Positions 1-5,424 of a stretch of DNA of 5,424 bases are shown here, one piece after another. The DNA is from Phycisphaerae bacterium (GTDB lineage: Bacteria > Planctomycetota > Phycisphaerae > Sedimentisphaerales > Anaerohalosphaeraceae), in the NCBI GenBank assembly GCA_003567095.1, contig PXAQ01000106.1, positions 1 to 5,424 on the forward strand, read 5' to 3'. The position numbers and the translations under genes were made by a program. The notes below the pieces were generated by a model, which worked only from the letters and a program-made list of their open reading frames with translations, did no database searches and was not told the DNA's origin. Positions within the stretch are counted from its first letter, which is position 1; each line of letters begins with the position of its first letter.

Positions 1-2294
1 CCGCTAAGAAAACCGATCCCGAGACGCTGATGGCCGAGACGGGTCTGCGGCCCGAGCAGTTTGGCGACGTGCTGGCGCTGCAGGGCGATACGTCCGACAA
101 TATTCCCGGCCTGGCGGATGTGGGTCCCAAAACGGCGATGGAATGGATCAAAACATACGGTTCGCTGGACAATCTGTACGAACATGCCGATCAGATCAAA
201 GGCAAGCGGGGCGCTAATCTGCGCGCCGGCAGGCAGCAGGTTGAGCTGAGCCGCGAGTTGGTCAAGATCAACTGCCATGTGCCGATCGACTTTGACGAGT
301 CGTTGTTCCGTGTGACACAGCCGAATCGGGACACACTGGCGGCGCTGTTTAAAGAGTTGGGCTTTAGCCGCCTGTTGTCGCAGATGGGGCTAGGCGATGT
401 TCAGGCCGATGCCGCCCCGGCGATGTCCGGAGGGCAGGGCGGCCTGTTCGATGAGCCGCAGCCGCCAGCCGCCGCTCCAGAGGCGCATAAGGCATACAGT
501 CTTGTCGATACCCCGCAAAAGCTCGACGCTTTTGTGCAGGCATTGCAGCAGCAGCGGCGGTTTGCGTTTGACACCGAAACAACGGATCGAGCCGCGATGC
601 GCGCCGAGCTTGTGGGGCTGAGCTTTTCGTGGCAGGCGCACCAAGCGTGGTATCTGCCCGTGCGGGCGCCGCTGGGTCAGGCGCATCTGGATATTGCCGC
701 GGTGCGCGAGGCTATCGGGCCGATTCTGGCCGACCCTGGCCGTTTCAAGATCGCCCAGAACCTCAAGTATGACTGGCTTGTGCTGGACAACGCACAGATG
801 CCGGTGGCTGCCGATCCCGGTAATTTTTTTGATACCATGGTCGCCTCGTACTGTCTGGCGCCCGATCGCGGCAGTCATTCGATGGATGCGATGAGCCGCG
901 ATTTCCTGGGCTATGAGCCGACGCCTATCGAAACGCTCATCGGCAAAGGCAAGCAGCAGCGCACCTTCGATCAGGTCGATACGCAGGCCGCCTGCGATTA
1001 CGCCGCCGAGGATGCCGATGTGACCTGGCAGTTGTATGCGTATCTGTCGCGCCGGCTCGACGCGCAGCCCAGTTTGAAAAAGCTGTTTGAAACCCTTGAG
1101 ATGCCGCTGGTCGAGGTGCTGGCGCGCATGGAGGCCAACGGCGTGTCGCTGGATACCGCCCTGCTGCGGCGGATGAGCAACGACCTTTGCGATACCTTGG
1201 CCGATCTGACCGAGAAGATCCACGAGCAGGCCGGCGGGCCGTTTAATATCGACTCGCCCAAGCAGCTTGCCGGGATGTTGTTTGACCGGCTGGGCATGAC
1301 AAGCGTCAAGTCCGGCAAAACACTGCGCAGCACCGATGCCGGCGTGCTTGAGCAACTGGCCGGACGGCACGCGATTGTCCCGCTGATCCTGCAATACCGT
1401 CAGCTGGTCAAGCTCAAAAATACCTATGTCGACAAACTGCCGCTGTTGATCAACCCGCGCACCGACCGCCTGCACGCCTCATTCAACCAGACCATCACCG
1501 CCACCGGTCGACTTAGCTCGTCGGATCCGAATCTGCAGAACATCCCCATCCGCACGGAGCTGGGGCGTCGCATTCGAGCGGCGTTTGTGCCCGCCGACCC
1601 CGACGGCTGCATCCTCGCGGCTGACTATTCACAGATTGAGCTGCGCCTGCTTGCGCATTTTTCCGGCGACGCTGCGCTGCTGGAGGCCTTTGCCGACGAT
1701 CTGGATATTCACAGCTTTGTCGCGTCGCAAATCTACGGCGTCCCTCTGGAAGAGGTGACCTCGCAGATGCGCGGCAAGGCCAAAGGGGTCAACTTCGGCA
1801 TTATTTACGGGCAGGGACCGTTCGGCCTGGCGCGCAGCATCGGCATCAGCCAGCAGGAGGCCCGGCAGTTCATTGACGCGTATTTCGCCCGGTATAACGC
1901 CATTCGTGCCTTTATGGATGGGGTCATCGACAAGGCGAAAAAGATCGGCTATGCCGAGACGCTTCTCGGTCGCCGCCGTCCGATTGCCGGGCTTGAAAGC
2001 CGCAATCACAACGTGCGTTCGCAGGCCGAGCGTCTGGCGGTCAATACCGTCATTCAGGGCTCGGCGGCCGATCTGATCAAGGCGGCGATGATCACCATCC
2101 ACCGGCGGATCGAAAATGACAGACTGCCGGTCAAGATGATCCTGCAAATTCACGACGAGCTGGTCTTCGAGCTGCCCAAAGCCCAAGCCGACACCCACAC
2201 CGACTGGATTGTCCGTGGGATGACCGAGGCGATGGCCCTGAAAACCCCTCTTAAAGTCGATGTTGCGCAGGGCGCAACCTGGATGGAAGACTGA
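1..2294 (+). CDS. polA: DNA polymerase I (5'-truncated by window edge)
   Basis: Family A DNA polymerase for Okazaki-fragment processing and repair synthesis. The frame is open to the left edge (first full codon at base 3), so the ATG at 30 is internal; I estimate 160-180 N-terminal residues are missing compared with E. coli Pol I. Residues are counted from that ATG. The end of the 5'-nuclease domain is visible, with its helix-hairpin-helix region GDTSDNIPGLADVGPKTA (19-36). An Ala/Pro-rich linker follows (about 122-153). The 3'-5' exonuclease looks intact: D181/E183 in FDTETT, N244/D248 in QNLKYD, D268 in FFDTM, and Y324/D328 in YAAEDAD. Polymerase motifs are complete: TATGRLSSSDPNLQNIP (490-506), motif A DYSQIELR (D532), motif B RGKAKGVNFGIIYG (R581, K585, F589, Y593), and motif C QIHDELVFE (H708, D709, E710). 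All three activities are expected. It ends normally at TGA 2292-2294. The identification is close to certain. Confidence 0.98.
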   Translation, partial: AKKTDPETLMAETGLRPEQFGDVLALQGDTSDNIPGLADVGPKTAMEWIKTYGSLDNLYEHADQIKGKRGANLRAGRQQVELSRELVKINCHVPIDFDESLFRVTQPNRDTLAALFKELGFSRLLSQMGLGDVQADAAPAMSGGQGGLFDEPQPPAAAPEAHKAYSLVDTPQKLDAFVQALQQQRRFAFDTETTDRAAMRAELVGLSFSWQAHQAWYLPVRAPLGQAHLDIAAVREAIGPILADPGRFKIAQNLKYDWLVLDNAQMPVAADPGNFFDTMVASYCLAPDRGSHSMDAMSRDFLGYEPTPIETLIGKGKQQRTFDQVDTQAACDYAAEDADVTWQLYAYLSRRLDAQPSLKKLFETLEMPLVEVLARMEANGVSLDTALLRRMSNDLCDTLADLTEKIHEQAGGPFNIDSPKQLAGMLFDRLGMTSVKSGKTLRSTDAGVLEQLAGRHAIVPLILQYRQLVKLKNTYVDKLPLLINPRTDRLHASFNQTITATGRLSSSDPNLQNIPIRTELGRRIRAAFVPADPDGCILAADYSQIELRLLAHFSGDAALLEAFADDLDIHSFVASQIYGVPLEEVTSQMRGKAKGVNFGIIYGQGPFGLARSIGISQQEARQFIDAYFARYNAIRAFMDGVIDKAKKIGYAETLLGRRRPIAGLESRNHNVRSQAERLAVNTVIQGSAADLIKAAMITIHRRIENDRLPVKMILQIHDELVFELPKAQADTHTDWIVRGMTEAMALKTPLKVDVAQGATWMED

Positions 2295-2352
2295 CGGCAC
2301 AGGGATACCCAAGTGATTGATTTGTGAATTGTCAAATGAAAATCCGATAAGG

Positions 2353-2531
2353 TTAAATCCGAAGCACGAAATCCGAAACTCGAAACAAATACGAATGTCC
2401 AAAAACCAAATGTTCAAAACAAGTATATTGCCCATATACGTTGCCGGATAGGGTGGACATCATTTTTTGATATTTTGTCATTGGTTTTTTTGAATTTGTT
2501 TCGGATTTCGATATTCGAAATTCGAATTTAA
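2353..2531. repeat. Long imperfect inverted repeat with 7-bp-phased CGAA/TTCG units
   Basis: The core arms are 2353-2390 and the reverse complement of 2494-2531; aligned without gaps by eye, 29 of 38 positions agree. Both arms are internally periodic. CGAA starts at 2360, 2367, 2374 and 2381 in the left arm, and TTCG at 2500, 2507, 2514 and 2521 in the right arm, exactly 7 bp apart. Looser complementarity continues inward (about 2391-2420 against 2461-2493), with an extra A-rich stretch on one side. The element is AT-rich between two GC-rich genes and fills most of the polA-antiporter gap. Its transcript could fold into a long hairpin and act as a bidirectional terminator or mRNA-end stabiliser, or it could be a degenerate non-coding mobile repeat. 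No target-site duplication or transposase is visible, so the function is unknown. Confidence 0.8.
2423..2439. repeat. Small perfect hairpin nested in the loop of the larger inverted repeat
   Basis: GTATAT (2423-2428) is followed by a 5-nt spacer (TGCCC) and its exact reverse complement ATATAC (2434-2439). It lies in the region enclosed by the arms of the 2353-2531 inverted repeat, so the whole element could fold as a long stem with a small hairpin in the loop. Six AT-rich base pairs are a weak stem and could arise by chance; its position is the main reason for recording it. Confidence 0.4.
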
Positions 2532-2566
2532 ATGCCCCGGTTTGCTTATTGTTTAATAGACCCTTT

Positions 2567-2570
2567 GGAG
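2567..2570 (+). promoter_or_regulatory. Shine-Dalgarno site for the antiporter gene
   Basis: GGAG at 2567-2570 lies 10 nt upstream of the ATG at 2581. An in-frame TAG at 2557-2559 blocks any longer reading frame, and no other start codon lies between it and 2581, so this site fixes the start of the antiporter. I see no convincing -35/-10 pair in the gap. A promoter is nevertheless likely here, because polA ends 286 bp upstream and the repeat intervenes. Confidence 0.75.
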
Positions 2571-2580
2571 ATATAGCGAA

Positions 2581-5067
2581 ATGCTTGAAGCGTATTTGCC
2601 GGTGGAACATCCGGTGCTCATCTTTGCGCTGCTGCTGCTGATTGCACTGGTGGCGCCGCTGGTCTCGGCCCGGCTCAAAACACCCGGTATCATCGGCCTG
2701 ATCGTTACCGGCATCCTGCTCGGGCCGCACGCCCTGGGGGTCTTGGAGCGGTCGGCTGAAATTGAGCTTCTGGGCGAGGTGGGGCTGCTGTATATTATGT
2801 TCCTGGCCGGCCTTGAGCTGGATCGCAATCAGTTCATCCGCCACCGTCATCACAGTTTTGTCTTCGGGGCGCTGACCTTTAGCGTACCGCTGGTTGTCGG
2901 CAGCCTGCTGGGGCGGTATGTTCTTGATTTCACCTGGCCGGCGTCGGTGCTTCTGGCCTCGCTGTTTTCATCGCATACGCTGATTACCTATCCGATTGTC
3001 AGCAAGCTCGGGCTGGTGCGCCAGCGAACGGTTACTACCACGATCGGCGGCACGATTATTACAGACACCGCCGCGCTGCTGGTGCTGGCGATTATCGCCG
3101 CGGCGCACAAAGGCGAGGGCGGCTTGCTGTTTTGGCCGCGGCTGTTTTTCTTTATGGCCGTGTATGTCGCAGCGACAATTGTCATTTTGCCGCGGCTGAG
3201 CAGGTGGTTTTTCCGCACGATCGCCGCCGATGGGGTTGTTTCTTTTACGTGGGTACTGACGGCGGTCTTTGTGGGGGCCTATTTGGCCTATATAGCCGGC
3301 TTTGAGCCGATCATCGGGGCGTTTCTGGTCGGGCTGATTATGAACAGTTTCATCCCTGAAAAAAGCGCCCTGATGAACCGCATTCAGTTTGTCGGGCACT
3401 CGCTGTTTATTCCGTTTTTTCTCATTTCCGTCGGGATGCTGGTCAATGTGCGGCTGTTTTTCGCCGATGCCGAGACGATGCTCATTGCCGCGGTGATGGT
3501 TTTTGCAGCGCTTTCGAGTAAATTGGCCGCGGCCTGGCCGAGCCAGAAACTGCTCAAATATACCTCGGACGAGGGAAAGCTGATGTACGGGCTCAGTGTC
3601 AACCAGGCTGCCGCGACCCTGGCGGCTGTGATGGTCGGCTACACGATCGGCATTTTTGCCGAGCCGGTGCTGACCGGCTCGATTGTGATGATTCTGGTCA
3701 CCATTCTGGTCGGTTCATGGACGACCGAACGTTATGCCCGACAGGTGGCGATGAAAGAAGAGGCCCGGCCGTATGAGATCGCCGAAGCGCCGCTGAGAAT
3801 ACTTGTTCCGCTGGCCAACCCCGATACGGTTGGGCCGCTGATGAGCCTGGCCGTGATGATCCGGCAGCAAAGTTCTCATGAGCCGATTTATCCGTTGAAC
3901 ATCGCTTTGTCGGGCGATAATGCCGATCAGCGCATTGCCGCGGCCGAAAAGCTGCTGGGCCATGCCGTTGTTCAGGCGCTGGAGGCCGATGTACCGGTTA
4001 CGCCGGTGGCCCGCACCGCGACGGATCCTTCTATCGGCATCCAGCAGGCGACTATTGATTTACGCATTTCGACCATCGTGGCCGGTTGGAAAGGACGCTC
4101 TACGCTGCGTGCCAGCACCTTCGACAGAACGCTCGATTCCGTACTGGACAACACGGCTCAAATGGTTTTCATCAGCCGGTGTCTATTGCCGTTCAATACA
4201 ACCCAGCGCGTGGTTCTGGCGATTCCTCCGATGGTCGATCGCCAGCCGGGTTTTCCTATCGCTATCAATGCCATAAAGACGCTAGTCGATCAATTGGACG
4301 CGTCGCTGCTGATGGTCTCAGTGGCGCCGACTATCAGCAACGCCCGAGAGATTATACAAAGCCGTGCGCCGAAACTGCAGGAAAGCGATGTCGAATTAAA
4401 CAACTGGAAGGAATTGCTGCCCTGGCTGGACAACACACTGGAAGAAAATGACCTGTTGATCATCGTCAGTGTCCGCAAAGGCCGATTGGCTTGGCAGCCG
4501 GATTTGAACCGTCTGCCGCGGCAGGTCAATGAGCGTTTTGCCAACGTCAATCATGTCGTTGTCTATCCGCCGGACAAGCCCTGGGGTGAATTTATCGGGA
4601 TTGAGCAAGTTGAGACATTTGCCCCGTCGTTTCTGCCAGCCGGGCACATACAGCTTGACTTGGACAGTACCACCGAAAACGAGGCGATATACCGCCTACT
4701 GTCTGTTACATTTTTAGATAGTCCTGACGTGTTGAAGCGAGTATCCGAAGAGCTTATTGAGATGGCCCGCAGCGAGCCGACCGAGTTGTTGCCGGGAGTT
4801 GTGCTGATCCATACCCATATTCCGGATATATATACGCCCACCGCCTTTCTGGGAATTAACAAAAAAGGCTGGACACTGCCCAATACCACGGCCGAAACGC
4901 AGGCGTTGTTTATTCTGCTCAGCCCGCAAACCGCCTCTCCAGAAACGCACCTCAAGACGCTGGCCGACTTGGTGCGGCCGCTGCACAAGTTCAAATCCGC
5001 CGAGCAGTTGACCGGCCTGGAATCGGTTGAGGACATTTTGAAGTTGTTTTACGGCGGTACTTCGTAG
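2581..5067 (+). CDS. CPA2-family cation:proton antiporter with C-terminal USP-like and PTS EIIA type-2 domains
   Basis: Predicted inner-membrane Na+(K+)/H+ exchanger for pH and cation homeostasis; the transported ion cannot be told from sequence. Residues 1-385 hold about 12-13 hydrophobic segments (for example 9-29, 62-80, 119-141, 151-175, 218-238, 268-290, 334-358, 362-380). Family signatures are GLLYIMFLAGLELD (68-81) and GGTIITDTAALL (156-167). In the latter, D162 matches the conserved ion-binding aspartate, but the residue before it is T161 rather than Asp or Asn. Residues 404-533 and about 541-663 look like tandem USP folds, each starting with a hydrophobic beta strand (RILVPLA, RVVLAIP). 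Their nucleotide-binding glycine motif is degenerate: G502 and G505 are present, but no Gly-Ser/Thr follows. Residues about 689-828 resemble a PtsN-like EIIA domain, with IQLDLDSTTENEAIYRLL aligning to its N-terminal helix region and GVVLIHTHIPDI to the active-site loop, H744 at the phosphohistidine position. The antiporter call is firm; the USP and EIIA assignments are by eye. Confidence 0.93.
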   Translation: MLEAYLPVEHPVLIFALLLLIALVAPLVSARLKTPGIIGLIVTGILLGPHALGVLERSAEIELLGEVGLLYIMFLAGLELDRNQFIRHRHHSFVFGALTFSVPLVVGSLLGRYVLDFTWPASVLLASLFSSHTLITYPIVSKLGLVRQRTVTTTIGGTIITDTAALLVLAIIAAAHKGEGGLLFWPRLFFFMAVYVAATIVILPRLSRWFFRTIAADGVVSFTWVLTAVFVGAYLAYIAGFEPIIGAFLVGLIMNSFIPEKSALMNRIQFVGHSLFIPFFLISVGMLVNVRLFFADAETMLIAAVMVFAALSSKLAAAWPSQKLLKYTSDEGKLMYGLSVNQAAATLAAVMVGYTIGIFAEPVLTGSIVMILVTILVGSWTTERYARQVAMKEEARPYEIAEAPLRILVPLANPDTVGPLMSLAVMIRQQSSHEPIYPLNIALSGDNADQRIAAAEKLLGHAVVQALEADVPVTPVARTATDPSIGIQQATIDLRISTIVAGWKGRSTLRASTFDRTLDSVLDNTAQMVFISRCLLPFNTTQRVVLAIPPMVDRQPGFPIAINAIKTLVDQLDASLLMVSVAPTISNAREIIQSRAPKLQESDVELNNWKELLPWLDNTLEENDLLIIVSVRKGRLAWQPDLNRLPRQVNERFANVNHVVVYPPDKPWGEFIGIEQVETFAPSFLPAGHIQLDLDSTTENEAIYRLLSVTFLDSPDVLKRVSEELIEMARSEPTELLPGVVLIHTHIPDIYTPTAFLGINKKGWTLPNTTAETQALFILLSPQTASPETHLKTLADLVRPLHKFKSAEQLTGLESVEDILKLFYGGTS

Positions 5068-5099
5068 AGACAGAAACACAGGTCTGCCCCAGCGCCCGC

Positions 5100-5424
5100 C
5101 TAATCGGCGTCATCGACAAAGGCCAGCGTCCAGAGCGGACCGTCGCTGATGCGTTTCAAACGGTAATGCCCGTTGAGATAGTGTCCTTTAAAATGGGCGG
5201 TTATCGCATGTTGGGTGTGTTCACGAAGCGCGACGGTTCCTGTGTCGGCGATGTTTACCTGGCCGGTGTTGTGTTGGACCGGGCCTTCGTAGGTCAGAAA
5301 CCGCAGGGGATGATCGGCGATCTTTTCAAGCGGCACAGGGGTATCGCCGATATCCGCGGCAAAGCAGGGCATCCGCCAGGTCCAGAGGGCTTGTCCGATA
5401 TGAATCATCAAATCCCAATGCACC
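5100..5424 (-). CDS. LigD-N / 3'-phosphoesterase-like domain protein (N-terminus beyond right edge)
   Basis: This reads leftward from the right edge to a TAG at 5102-5100; about 107 residues are visible. The only start-like codon at the edge is a GTG (5423-5421), probably an internal valine, so the protein is incomplete. VHWDLMIHIGQALWTWRM matches the core of the DNA ligase D N-terminal/3'-phosphoesterase family (PF13298), where HYDFRLE in classical LigD corresponds to HWDLMIH here. IADHPLRFLTYEGPV (35-49) matches the second motif DHPLxYxxFEG, including the conserved His (H38). In LigD this domain removes 3'-terminal ribonucleotides and phosphates during end joining. Here there is no ligase or primase domain after it: the protein ends shortly after the beta-rich fold (WTLAFVDDAD), so it is a free-standing version. 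The glutamate closing the HYDFRLE motif is replaced by His (H8). It is convergent with the antiporter, 32 bp apart. The family assignment is good; activity is unproven. Confidence 0.82.
   Translation of the reverse strand, partial: VHWDLMIHIGQALWTWRMPCFAADIGDTPVPLEKIADHPLRFLTYEGPVQHNTGQVNIADTGTVALREHTQHAITAHFKGHYLNGHYRLKRISDGPLWTLAFVDDAD

Noticed and set aside
824..830. Run of seven T within polA as a possible frameshift or slippage site
   Set aside because: The frame continues intact through GNFFDTM, a conserved exonuclease motif, and no alternative-frame product is suggested.
390..1475. Long open frame on the minus strand (361 codons) opposite polA
   Set aside because: It lies entirely antisense to conserved polA motifs. 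Its translation is rich in Gln, Arg, His and Gly with no recognisable domain, as expected from the complement of GC-rich coding sequence.
2262..2278. Perfect 7-bp stem with a 3-nt loop (GTTGCGC-AGG-GCGCAAC) near the polA stop, considered as a terminator
   Set aside because: It lies inside the coding sequence for conserved-looking C-terminal residues (VAQGAT) and no T-run follows, so a chance palindrome is more likely than an intrinsic terminator.
1629..2435. Minus-strand open frame (268 codons) starting in the intergenic repeat and running into polA
   Set aside because: The first residues are translated repeat (FEFRISCFGF-like) and the rest is the antisense of polA. No ribosome binding site or family resemblance.
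2424..2480. Promoter-like hexamers in the gap: TATATT (2424-2429) and TTGTCA (2475-2480)
   Set aside because: Neither has a matching partner at 16-18 bp spacing, and such hexamers are common by chance in AT-rich sequence.
2340..2540. CRISPR array
   Set aside because: The repeated unit is only 7 bp with no unique spacers between copies, and the two blocks are inverted relative to each other.
2353..2853. Minus-strand open frame (166 codons) across the repeat and the start of the antiporter gene
   Set aside because: It ends in translated repeat and begins antisense to the first transmembrane segments; no independent coding signal.

Overview
The window holds two partial genes and one complete gene, and looks like an ordinary chromosomal segment of an environmental bacterium. 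I infer Planctomycetota, probably Phycisphaerae-like. The grounds are the GC-rich coding sequence, a free-standing LigD-type phosphoesterase of the 'HWDLM' kind, the style of the polymerase sequence, and an AT-rich inverted repeat built on a TTCG/CGAA 7-bp period, which resembles dispersed repeats I recall from this group. No rRNA or other taxonomic marker is present, so this placement is an inference.

Layout. Positions 1-2294 (+) are the 3' four-fifths of polA (DNA polymerase I); the left edge cuts off the N-terminal part of its 5'-nuclease domain. Positions 2295-2580 are a 286-bp AT-rich intergenic region, dominated by a long imperfect inverted repeat (about 2353-2531) with a small perfect hairpin in its loop and a Shine-Dalgarno site at its right end. 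Positions 2581-5067 (+) encode a complete 828-residue CPA2-type cation:proton antiporter. Its C-terminal half appears to carry two degenerate universal-stress-protein (USP) folds and then a PTS EIIA type-2 (PtsN-like) domain. Positions 5068-5099 are a 32-bp convergent junction. Positions 5100-5424 (-) are the C-terminal part of a LigD-N/3'-phosphoesterase-like protein that runs off the right edge.

The genes do not form an obvious pathway. polA and the LigD-N protein both belong to DNA repair, but they are on opposite strands and separated by the antiporter. The antiporter is set off from polA by the repeat and has its own ribosome binding site, so it is probably a separate transcription unit. 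The most interesting points are the antiporter-USP-EIIA fusion, with a histidine at the expected phosphorylation position, and the 7-bp-phased inverted repeat. I found no CRISPR array, tRNA, rRNA, insertion sequence or clearly new multi-gene system.
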